A DNA stretch of 64,000 bases, taken from Paenibacillus sp. FSL H3-0469 (lineage in GTDB: Bacteria; Bacillota; Bacilli; Paenibacillales; Paenibacillaceae). Both the position numbers and the translations under genes were made by a program. Shown here in pieces: positions 1 to 7,416 of this stretch. The stretch spans positions 62,001 through 126,000 of the forward strand of contig NZ_CP150302.1 of assembly GCF_038051945.1 (NCBI RefSeq). Reading direction: 5' to 3'. Numbering within the stretch: the first letter of the stretch is position 1; each line of letters begins with the position of its first letter. Under the pieces are notes generated by a model. It was not told where the DNA came from, did not search any database, and saw nothing but the letters and a program-made list of their open reading frames with translations.

Positions 1-2160
1 ATCAAAGTACTGCGCAATCAATTTGTGCATGATGAGGAATTCATCCGCCGGTTCCGGCGGGAGGCGCAATCAGCTGCTTCGTTATCTCATCCCAACGTAG
101 TCAGCATATACGATGTCGGCCAGGAAGATGAAATTCATTATATTGTTATGGAGTATATTGAAGGCAAGAACCTGAATGAAATTATTAAAGAGCGGGCACC
201 GATGCAGGTGGATGAATCCGTGCGGATTACCTCGCAGATTTGTGATGCGCTGGATCATGCGCATATGAACCAGATTATACACCGCGATATTAAACCACAT
301 AATATTCTGATTGGTCGTAACGGGCGGGTTAAGGTAACCGACTTCGGGATTGCCCGGGCGGTTACGTCCACTACGATTACTCAGACAGGGTCTGTGGTCG
401 GTTCTGTGCATTATTTCTCGCCGGAGCATGCCAAGGGTGTAGCTACGGGTGAGAAGTCGGACCTCTACTCCCTGGGTATCGTACTATATCAGATGCTTAC
501 AGGTGTATTGCCTTTCTTAGGAGAGAGTCCGATTAGCGTGGCGCTGAAGCATCTGCAGGAGGAATTCGAGGAGCCGCGTCTGCTGAATCCGCTGATTCCG
601 CAAAGCGTGGAGAATGTAATTCTCAAGTCGATGCGCAAGAACCCGGAGGAGCGCTACCAGTCTGCCAAGCAAATGCTGCAGGATCTGGAGACCTGTCTGC
701 TGCCTGAACGGCGCAGCGAAGCCAAAATGCTGTTCCAGGATGATGATGATGAGGACAGAACACGTATCATTCCGGCGATCAAGCCGCTCCAGCGCGGGCT
801 AAGCAGCCGTGGCGGCGGAGAGGAGCGAATCCGCAGTATGGAGGAAGCTCCGCCGCCTGCTGCTGTGAAGCGTAAGGGCCGCGCAGCACTGTGGATCAGC
901 CTTACGCTGGTCGTTTTAATCGCCATGACCGGAATTGTGTGGTATGTCAATTCCAAGCTGTCGGTCGATGAAGTCTCGGTGCCTGCAGTGACAGGGAAGA
1001 CCTTCCAGGAGGCCAAGGCTGAGCTTGAGGCTGTGGGACTGTTTGCCGAGGAGCCCGCACTGGTTGAGTATAATCCTAATTTCGAAGAGAATATTGTCTG
1101 GAAGCAGAACAAGACCAATACGATGGTCAAAGAAGGAACTCATATTATTCTGACGGTAAGTGCCGCCAAGGTTCTTCCTAAGCTTAAGGATGTCTCTAAC
1201 CTGAGTTATGACGATGCCGTCAAGGAGTTAATTGCGCTTGGCATAGCCCAGAGCAGAATCACTCCTGATGAACGCTTCAGTGAGGAATTTGCCAAGGGGA
1301 AGGTCATTAGCTCTGAGCCTGCCGCAAACTCAGAATATGATCCTGAGACGGTGAGTATCAAGCTAATCGTGAGCAAAGGCAAAGAAAACACCCAGATGCC
1401 GGATCTCCTAGGGAAGACCGAGAAGGAAGCCAAGGCTGCGCTGGAAAGTGTAGGTCTGGTGCTGGATGCGGTCAAACAAGAGCCGAGCTTCACTTACGAG
1501 AAGGGTAAGGTTACGAAGCAGTGGGCCTATGAGGCAGGGGATCTGGTCCCTCCAGGCGAGAAGATTACGATCTACATCAGCACAGGTTACCCTCCGGAAG
1601 CTTTGGAATTTACGTTTAATGTTCCGGTAGCACCGGCTGCTGAAGGCAAGAAGAGTAAGATTCGTATCGTGTTTGCCGATGCGCGCAACGGCGGCGAGAA
1701 CCAGGAGTGGGGCACACGCACGATTGGCAAAAGCCAGACCTTATCCGTGAACATGCTGCTTGCCCCTAATAAAGACGGCATGGTATCAGTATACCGGGAC
1801 GGGGAGTTCCTGGAGACTTATCCGATCACTTATGTCGATGTCAAAAATAACACTGTGCAGCAGCCTGAACCGCCTCCGGTGGAGACACAGACGCCTGCAC
1901 CGACGGTTGCTCCTACCGAGCCTGCTCAGCCTACTGAGACTCCAGTTCCCGACCCGACAGCAGAGCCGGCAATTATTCCGCCGGACACCGGAGAAGGAGA
2001 GGTGCCGGGCGAGACGGACCAGACGGGTTATGTTCCGGGTAACGGACAGAATAACACTGAACTGGCTTCCGCCCTCAGCAATGGCAACAGTAATGGTAAG
2101 GGGAAAAGTAACGGTAAGGGCCCTGACAACAAGCCGGGCAAAGATAAAGTCCATAAATAA
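1..2160 (+). CDS. prkC: PrkC-type Ser/Thr protein kinase with PASTA repeats, 5' partial
   Basis: Membrane Ser/Thr kinase that senses muropeptides and acts in germination and cell-envelope control. The reading frame is open from base 1, so roughly 40 N-terminal residues, including the glycine-rich loop, lie outside the window; the ATP-binding lysine is probably in IKVL at bases 1-12. Visible are the catalytic loop HRDIKPHN (about bases 280-303), DFG (about 340) and SPE. A single membrane segment (about 883-948) follows an acidic and basic juxtamembrane linker, then three PASTA repeats (about 970-1580). The tail is Pro/Thr-rich and ends in a low-complexity Asn/Gly/Lys stretch. The gene precedes rsgA and rpe as in Bacillus. 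The partner phosphatase prpC is expected just upstream. Confidence 0.95.
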   Translation: MKVLRNQFVHDEEFIRRFRREAQSAASLSHPNVVSIYDVGQEDEIHYIVMEYIEGKNLNEIIKERAPMQVDESVRITSQICDALDHAHMNQIIHRDIKPHNILIGRNGRVKVTDFGIARAVTSTTITQTGSVVGSVHYFSPEHAKGVATGEKSDLYSLGIVLYQMLTGVLPFLGESPISVALKHLQEEFEEPRLLNPLIPQSVENVILKSMRKNPEERYQSAKQMLQDLETCLLPERRSEAKMLFQDDDDEDRTRIIPAIKPLQRGLSSRGGGEERIRSMEEAPPPAAVKRKGRAALWISLTLVVLIAMTGIVWYVNSKLSVDEVSVPAVTGKTFQEAKAELEAVGLFAEEPALVEYNPNFEENIVWKQNKTNTMVKEGTHIILTVSAAKVLPKLKDVSNLSYDDAVKELIALGIAQSRITPDERFSEEFAKGKVISSEPAANSEYDPETVSIKLIVSKGKENTQMPDLLGKTEKEAKAALESVGLVLDAVKQEPSFTYEKGKVTKQWAYEAGDLVPPGEKITIYISTGYPPEALEFTFNVPVAPAAEGKKSKIRIVFADARNGGENQEWGTRTIGKSQTLSVNMLLAPNKDGMVSVYRDGEFLETYPITYVDVKNNTVQQPEPPPVETQTPAPTVAPTEPAQPTETPVPDPTAEPAIIPPDTGEGEVPGETDQTGYVPGNGQNNTELASALSNGNSNGKGKSNGKGPDNKPGKDKVHK

Positions 2161-2172
2161 TAGAACAGATAA

Positions 2173-2250
2173 GCTTCAGCCGGGCTGCCGGGAATACGGG
2201 CAGGGTTGAAGCAGCGAAATGACCCGGGGGACTATACACTTGGGTCATTT
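2173..2250 (+). other. Two tandem hairpins between prkC and rsgA
   Basis: The first inverted repeat pairs 2173-2181 with 2204-2212 (one G-U pair). The second pairs AAATGACCC at 2217-2225 with GGGTCATTT at 2242-2250. Neither is followed by a T-run, so they are more likely RNA stability or processing structures inside a prkC-rsgA transcript than full terminators. This is inferred from sequence pairing only. Confidence 0.45.
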
Positions 2251-2283
2251 GCGCAATATACAGGAGAGGAAGGCTCAGCATGT

Positions 2284-3189
2284 ATGCCAGAAGGAATCAT
2301 AATTAAAGCGTTAAGCGGATATTACTATGTTAAGCCGCTCAAGGATGAACAGATTGTAACTGAAGAAGAAGCGGTACAGTGCCGGGGGCGCGGCATCCTG
2401 AAGAAGAAAGGAATTGCGCCGTTGGTCGGTGACCGGGTAATCTATGTGCTGACTGAGAACGGAGAGGGCATGGTTGATGAACTGCTTCCCCGTGAATCGG
2501 AGCTGATCCGCCCTCAGGTGGCTAACGTGAAGCTGGCAGTGCTGCTGTTCTCCGTGCGGGAGCCGGATATGAATCTTAATCTGCTGGACAAGTTCCTGGT
2601 TCATATCGAGCATTCAGGCCTGGAGACGCTGATTGTGCTGACGAAGCAGGATCTGGCCGATGATGAAGGCCAGGCTACGGAAGCCGTCAAAGCTCTATAT
2701 GAGCAGATTGGTTACGAGGTCATGGTCACAAGCTCACTGAACGGATCAGGTGCGGATGAGCTGCATCAGCGACTGGCCGGAATCATCAGCGTCTTCTCAG
2801 GACAGTCGGGCGTAGGGAAGTCGACATTGCTTAACCGGCTTGTACCCGGTCTGGCACTGGAGACAGGGGAGATTAGCCTCCGACTCGGACGCGGGCGTCA
2901 TACTACACGCCATGTAGAGCTGATGGATATAGGTAATGGCGGGTTTGTGGCCGACACTCCGGGCTTCAGCCAGCTGGATTTTCTGGAGCTGGGCGTAGAA
3001 GAGCTGTCGGAGTGCTTCCGTGAGTTCGCTTCCTATGCGGAGAATTGCAAATTCCGCGGCTGCAGCCATCTCCACGAACCGGGCTGCAAGGTGATAGAGG
3101 CCTGGGAGTCCGGGGATATTGCAGATAGCCGTTACGAGCATTACAAGCTGTTTTATAATGAAATGAAAGATAAAAAGCGGAGGTACTAA
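2284..3189 (+). CDS. rsgA: Ribosome small subunit-dependent GTPase A (RsgA/CpgA)
   Basis: Circularly permuted GTPase that works in late 30S subunit maturation in the cytoplasm; in Bacillus it is a PrkC substrate. The order of motifs is an N-terminal OB-fold region, TKQD (G4), then GQSGVGKST (G1) and DTPGF (G3), and a C-terminal zinc site with Cys residues in CKFRGCSHLHEPGC. The frame is open upstream to 2206, but the ATG at 2284 (MPEGIIIKAL) is preferred because AGGAGAGG and GGAAGG lie just upstream and the family starts there. This gives 301 residues, the normal length. rpe follows after 4 bases, so the two are co-translated from one message. Confidence 0.95.
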   Translation: MPEGIIIKALSGYYYVKPLKDEQIVTEEEAVQCRGRGILKKKGIAPLVGDRVIYVLTENGEGMVDELLPRESELIRPQVANVKLAVLLFSVREPDMNLNLLDKFLVHIEHSGLETLIVLTKQDLADDEGQATEAVKALYEQIGYEVMVTSSLNGSGADELHQRLAGIISVFSGQSGVGKSTLLNRLVPGLALETGEISLRLGRGRHTTRHVELMDIGNGGFVADTPGFSQLDFLELGVEELSECFREFASYAENCKFRGCSHLHEPGCKVIEAWESGDIADSRYEHYKLFYNEMKDKKRRY

Positions 3190-3193
3190 ACTC

Positions 3194-3865
3194 ATGGTAA
3201 AAATTGCTCCTTCCATATTGTCAGCAGATTTCGCAGCGCTTGGCGCAGAGGTGGCCGAAGCGGAAGCCAGCGGTGCGGACTGGATTCATGTAGATGTGAT
3301 GGACGGACATTTTGTGCCGAATATTACGCTGGGTCCCGCGATTGTGTCAGCGGTGAGAGCCCATACTTCTTTACCTCTGGATGTACATTTAATGATTGAG
3401 AACCCGGAACGCTATATTGCTGATTTTGCGGCTGCGGGTGCTTCTGTGATTACAGTTCACGCCGAAGCCTGCGTGCATCTGCACCGAGTAATCCATCAGA
3501 TCAAGGAGCTCGGCCTGATGGCCGGGGTGGCCATTAATCCGGCTACCCCGGCTGCGGCGGTGCGTGAGGTTCTGGAGGATGTAGATATGGTGCTTGTGAT
3601 GACAGTCAATCCGGGCTTCGGCGGGCAGGCCTTCATTCCGCGCACACTGCATAAGATTACACAGCTCCGGGAGTGGGCTGAGGAGATCCATCACAAGGGT
3701 CTGCATATCGAGGTAGACGGCGGAGTAGCCGAAGCTACGGCGCCGCTTGTAGCTGAAGCAGGGGCCGATGTGCTTGTGGCTGGTAATGCGGTGTTTGGCC
3801 GCACCGACCGCGCAGGCGCGATCAAGGCCATTCGTGAGGCGGCGGACAGCGCAGCCCGGATATAG
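3194..3865 (+). CDS. rpe: Ribulose-phosphate 3-epimerase
   Basis: Interconverts ribulose 5-phosphate and xylulose 5-phosphate in the pentose phosphate pathway. The 223-residue TIM barrel shows the metal-binding HVDVMDGHFVPN motif near residue 34, VNPGFGGQ near 143 and the phosphate-binding VDGGV near 176. The ATG is preceded by GCGGAGG and lies 4 bases after the rsgA stop. In Bacillus thiN follows rpe, but here a terminator and spoVM follow and no thiN is present. Other pentose-phosphate genes in the window (pgl, transaldolase, rpiA) are far away. Confidence 0.96.
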   Translation: MVKIAPSILSADFAALGAEVAEAEASGADWIHVDVMDGHFVPNITLGPAIVSAVRAHTSLPLDVHLMIENPERYIADFAAAGASVITVHAEACVHLHRVIHQIKELGLMAGVAINPATPAAAVREVLEDVDMVLVMTVNPGFGGQAFIPRTLHKITQLREWAEEIHHKGLHIEVDGGVAEATAPLVAEAGADVLVAGNAVFGRTDRAGAIKAIREAADSAARI

Positions 3866-3959
3866 GCGAGGATACCCATTTACTATTGAACGAATTGACC
3901 CTCAATCTGCTGCATTCGCATACGGAAGGTATAGGCCAAGTTGTGGTCGCATAAATATG

Positions 3960-3993
3960 GTTACATGAGCAGAAATCTCATGTAGCCTTTTTT
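3960..3993 (+). terminator. Rho-independent terminator after rpe
   Basis: TACATGAG at 3962-3969 pairs with CTCATGTA at 3977-3984 around a 7-base loop and is followed by a T-run at 3988-3993. It ends the prkC-rsgA-rpe transcript. Confidence 0.8.
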
Positions 3994-4078
3994 GCGGAGG
4001 TCTGCAATCGATGGAATATTCTTCATCTAGACAGGATCGTCTCCTACTGCACGGCATGAATTGATGGGAGGGTTAATC

Positions 4079-4159
4079 ATGAAATTTTACACGTTCAAGC
4101 TGCCAAGATTTTTGGGAGGTTTTGTTAAAGCGATTTTGAACACGTTTCAGAAGAGTTAG
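4079..4159 (+). CDS. spoVM: Stage V sporulation protein M (SpoVM), 26 residues
   Basis: Small amphipathic helix protein that marks the positively curved forespore membrane and anchors SpoIVA at the start of spore coat assembly. It begins MKFYTFKLPRFLGGFVK, matching Bacillus SpoVM (MKFYTIKLPKFLGGIVR) at nearly every position, including the helix-breaking proline at residue 9. A strong ribosome binding site (GGGAGGG) sits 6 to 12 bases upstream. The position between rpe and rpmB is the same as in Bacillus. It is too short for most gene finders. Sigma-E control is expected from the family; I could not fix a clear sigma-E promoter. Confidence 0.96.
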   Translation: MKFYTFKLPRFLGGFVKAILNTFQKS

Positions 4160-4183
4160 GTTAAAGAAGACAAGTAAATATGA

Positions 4184-4217
4184 AAAAAAGCACCTTACGA
4201 ATGTAAAGGGTGCTTTT
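4184..4217 (+). terminator. Terminator after spoVM
   Basis: AAAAGCACC near 4187-4194 pairs with GGTGCTTTTT near 4209-4217, with an extra TTAC/GTAA pairing inside. A-runs and T-runs flank the stem, so it could end transcripts from both spoVM and the convergent rpmB gene. Confidence 0.75.
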
Positions 4218-4332
4218 TGCTACAAATATAATATCTCTTCTATTCTCGCTGAAACGGATACCGTCTATGAAAGAACGGCATGTCCGTTTCTACTTGGTAT
4301 GAGATATCGCCAGGCCCGGGAATGATCGGAAA

Positions 4333-4521
4333 CTAGACGCGTTCAACTTTACCGGATTTCAAAGCACGGGTGCTGACGTACACGCGTTTCGGTTTGCCGT
4401 TCACCAAGATACGAACCTTCTGAACGTTAACTCCCCAAGAGCGACGGTTGCGGTTGTTAGCGTGAGACACGTGGTTACCGCTGCCCGGTTTCTTGCCTGT
4501 TACTGTACATGTGCGGGACAT
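4333..4521 (-). CDS. rpmB: 50S ribosomal protein L28
   Basis: Structural protein of the large ribosomal subunit. The 62-residue product begins [16 protein letters not shown] and has the conserved NRNRRSW and [14 protein letters not shown] segments of bacterial L28. It has no CxxC pair, so it is the zinc-free form. A strong AAGGAGGTG ribosome binding site lies just upstream on the minus strand, and a good minus-strand promoter is seen near 4570-4599. It stands alone, divergent from fakA; in Bacillus an Asp23-like gene (yloU) lies between them, and that gene is missing here. Confidence 0.97.
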   Translation of the reverse strand: MSRTCTVTGKKPGSGNHVSHANNRNRRSWGVNVQKVRILVNGKPKRVYVSTRALKSGKVERV

Positions 4522-4569
4522 AGATTACACCTCCTTGTTACTTACACCTGCGTAAAACAATACTTGAAT

Positions 4570-4599
4570 ATCATATCACAGCAAAAATTGCTTCGTCAA
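4570..4599 (-). promoter_or_regulatory. Sigma-A-type promoter for rpmB
   Basis: Read on the minus strand, TTGACG at 4599-4594 is followed by an 18-base spacer and TATGAT at 4575-4570. It lies about 50 bases upstream of the rpmB start. Confidence 0.6.
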
Positions 4600-4712
4600 C
4601 CGATTCAAAAACATTTATTTCTGTAGACTCTTATAGTACAATATAAATTAGTGCATTATGTCCAGTTGATCATTGAATTGATTAGGCATGAAGTTAGGAA
4701 GGGGAATTCTCA

Positions 4713-6497
4713 TTGAGTAAGCGTTCTATAAACGGGACAGATTTTACCGCAATGGTACTAGCCGGTGCGGAAATGCTGCAGCAGCATGCCGAGCATGTCA
4801 ATTCATTGAATGTGTTTCCGGTGCCGGATGGCGATACGGGCACGAACATGAATCTGACTATGACCGCAGGCGCGAACGAATTGAAGAGAAACAACACGGC
4901 CTCTGTCGGTCAATGTGCAGGAGTGCTGTCGAAGGGACTATTGATGGGCGCGCGCGGGAACTCCGGCGTTATTTTGTCACAGCTGTTCAGAGGACTTGGA
5001 CGTTACGCGGCCCAATATGATGAGCTTAACACACAGCAGTTCGCTGCAGCACTGCAGACCGGGGTGGATACCGCCTATAAGGCAGTGGTGAAGCCGGTTG
5101 AAGGCACCATTCTTACGGTCGCCAAGGAAGCTGCCAGACATGCAGTGTATTATGCACGCCGCACAACTGATATTATCGAGCTGATGACTGAAGTCCTGGC
5201 CAAAGCTAAGGAAGCCTTGGCACATACGCCTGAGCAGCTGCCTGTGCTGAAGCAGGTGGGCGTGGTGGATTCGGGGGGCCAGGGTCTGGTCTACATCTAT
5301 GAAGGCTTCCATCAGCATCTGACCAGCGGAGCGGTCTCAGCACCTGTGCAGACTCCTGTGCAAGGACAAGCCGCAGCTCCGGTATCTGTACCGGCACCAG
5401 TGTTGGCCAAACCTGAGCATGCCATGTCCTCCGTACAGTCTTCCGCGCAATCACAGCTCCATACGGAAGACATTGAATTTTTATATGATATGGAATTTTT
5501 CATTAACCGTCAGCTTGGCGCATCCGTGAAAGCGGATTTTGATGAGGAAGCTTTTCGGAAAGCGTTATCAGTTAACGGGGATTCGATCATCGTCATCTCG
5601 GATGATGAGACAATCAAGGTGCATGTGCATTCCAAGACTCCCGGAGAGGTGCTTAATCTGGCGCTTGTCCACGGGGAGATTACCCAGATTCACATCCTTA
5701 ACATGCGTGAGCAGCACCGCGATCTGTTGACTGCCGGTATGGACATCGCTCCGATGCCGGATGTCTTCGCCGATATTCCGGAAGAGAAGGCCAGTGTGCA
5801 GGCGCCTGCGGTTCCTCCTGCGGATGATCTGGCGCCATACGGCTTCATTGCGGTCTCCTCAGGAGATGGAATTTCGGATATTTTCCGCAGCCTGGGTGTC
5901 GATGCGATCCTGGCCGGCGGCCAGACGATGAATCCGAGTACAGAGGATTTCGTGAATGCGATCTCTTCCATTTCCGCAAAGCATATCTTCATTCTGCCGA
6001 ATAACTCCAATATCGTCCTGGCTGCTCAGCAGGCCAAGGAGCTGCTGGAGGGCGAACGTGAGATTACAGTGATTCCGAGCAAGAGTATTCCCCAGGGAAT
6101 CTCGGCAGCCTTTGCCTTCCAGGAGGAGGATGCGGTAGATACCAACACCAGCAACATGCTGGAGGCGATTGCCCAGGTCAAATCCGGGCAGATTACCAAT
6201 GCTGTACGGGATACCGTGATGGAGAATCTGGAGATCAAATCCGGTCAGTATATCGGCATCGAGAGCTCCAAGATTGTTGCTGCTGCCGATGATTTGCTCA
6301 CGGTCAGCAAGGAGCTGTTGTCCAGCATGCTGGTCAATGGTGATGAGATCGTTACTGTACTCACTGGTGCAGATACCGAGGCTGACATTACGGATGCCCT
6401 CGGCAGCTGGCTGGAAGAGACGTATCCGCAGGTTGAGGTTGAGATTCATGAAGGCGGCCAGCCGCTGTACTATTATCTTTTTTCAGTCGAGCCGTAG
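4713..6497 (+). CDS. fakA: Fatty acid kinase catalytic subunit FakA (DAK2 domain)
   Basis: Phosphorylates fatty acids held by a FakB protein, feeding exogenous acyl chains into phospholipid synthesis. The N-terminal kinase domain carries the Mg-ATP motif FPVPDGDTGTNM (residues 35-46) and the GARGNSGVI motif near 79-87. An Ala/Pro/Gln-rich linker of about 40 residues (about 205-245) separates it from the FakB-binding middle and C-terminal domains. At 594 residues it is longer than Bacillus YloV (about 553) mostly because of this linker. The TTG start is preceded by GGAAGGGG. A degV family gene, probably its FakB partner, follows after a short gap. Confidence 0.92.
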   Translation: MSKRSINGTDFTAMVLAGAEMLQQHAEHVNSLNVFPVPDGDTGTNMNLTMTAGANELKRNNTASVGQCAGVLSKGLLMGARGNSGVILSQLFRGLGRYAAQYDELNTQQFAAALQTGVDTAYKAVVKPVEGTILTVAKEAARHAVYYARRTTDIIELMTEVLAKAKEALAHTPEQLPVLKQVGVVDSGGQGLVYIYEGFHQHLTSGAVSAPVQTPVQGQAAAPVSVPAPVLAKPEHAMSSVQSSAQSQLHTEDIEFLYDMEFFINRQLGASVKADFDEEAFRKALSVNGDSIIVISDDETIKVHVHSKTPGEVLNLALVHGEITQIHILNMREQHRDLLTAGMDIAPMPDVFADIPEEKASVQAPAVPPADDLAPYGFIAVSSGDGISDIFRSLGVDAILAGGQTMNPSTEDFVNAISSISAKHIFILPNNSNIVLAAQQAKELLEGEREITVIPSKSIPQGISAAFAFQEEDAVDTNTSNMLEAIAQVKSGQITNAVRDTVMENLEIKSGQYIGIESSKIVAAADDLLTVSKELLSSMLVNGDEIVTVLTGADTEADITDALGSWLEETYPQVEVEIHEGGQPLYYYLFSVEP

Positions 6498-6546
6498 AAT
6501 CTCTACGTGAGTGGCGCAGCCAAATCATAGTATGGGGAGGAACATT

Positions 6547-7407
6547 ATGAATCGTACCGTAATCGTTACCGACAGCACCTCCGATATCCCGCCTGCTCTG
6601 GCGGAGCAGTACGGCATTGAAGTCGTTCCGCTGACGCTGATGTTCGGCGAAGAGGCATTTCGGGATAATGTAGATATGACTCCGGAACAATTCTACGAGC
6701 GTCTTCCCCGCTCGCCGCAATTGCCGACCACTTCACAGCCGTCTCCTGTAGAATACATGAATGTATACCGCAATATACAGGAGAAGCATCCAGGCAGTTC
6801 CATTTTGTCCTTCCATATCTCCTCCGGCTTAAGCGGTACTTATCAGTCTGCTGTCATGGCCAAATCCATGCTGGAAGAGGACGGAGAAGCTATCACCGTG
6901 GTGGATAGCCTCTCCGCCTCCTACGGCTTCGGGTTCATGGTTGTGGAAGCCGCCCGGCTGGCAGAACAGGGGCATGCTCCTGCGGAGATTCTGGCGAAGG
7001 TGGAGAGTCTGCGTCAATCCCGCAAGCTGTATTTCCTCGTGGATACACTGGAATATCTGCAAAAGGGCGGTAGAATCGGCAAGGCATCGGCCATCCTGGG
7101 CACACTGCTCAATATCAAGCCGATCCTGTCCATTGATGCGGAAGGCATTATTTATGCGGTAGAGAAGGTCAGAGGGCGCAAGAAGGCAGTCGCCCGCATG
7201 ATCGAGCTGTTCAAGGCAGATCTGCCGGGTGTGAATACAATACATGTGGCCGTGGGTCATACGGCTGAACCGGCTTCCGGCGAAGAGTTCCTGCGGGAGT
7301 TAGCCGGACATTTCACCTTGAAAGAGAAGGTTCTGACCAATGTCGGCCCTGTCGTGGGCAGCCATGTCGGGAACGGAACCTTAGCCGTATTCATCTGGCC
7401 CGCTTAA
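6547..7407 (+). CDS. DegV family fatty-acid-binding protein, probable FakB
   Basis: Binds a fatty acid and presents its carboxyl group to FakA. The 286-residue product starts MNRTVIVTDSTSDIP, then TSQPSP (near residue 60) and FHISSGLSGTYQSA, all typical of DegV/FakB proteins. The ATG at 6547 is chosen because GGGGAGG lies 7 bases upstream; an in-frame ATG at 6511 has no such site. It lies between fakA and recG, where Bacillus has sdaAB-sdaAA. Direct pairing with fakA supports the FakB role, but the chain specificity cannot be read from sequence. Confidence 0.88.
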   Translation: MNRTVIVTDSTSDIPPALAEQYGIEVVPLTLMFGEEAFRDNVDMTPEQFYERLPRSPQLPTTSQPSPVEYMNVYRNIQEKHPGSSILSFHISSGLSGTYQSAVMAKSMLEEDGEAITVVDSLSASYGFGFMVVEAARLAEQGHAPAEILAKVESLRQSRKLYFLVDTLEYLQKGGRIGKASAILGTLLNIKPILSIDAEGIIYAVEKVRGRKKAVARMIELFKADLPGVNTIHVAVGHTAEPASGEEFLRELAGHFTLKEKVLTNVGPVVGSHVGNGTLAVFIWPA

Positions 7408-7416
7408 GGTTAGGGG

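Noticed and set aside
4011..4064. 17-codon frame starting ATG at 4011 with GCGGAGG upstream
   Set aside because: Good spacing, but it lies between a terminator and spoVM, has no known match and could arise by chance; not reported as a gene.
5206..5503. Minus-strand frames inside fakA and similar frames opposite recG, PASTA kinase and MMPL genes
   Set aside because: Shadows of GC-rich coding sequence; no start signals and low-complexity or Arg/Pro-rich products.
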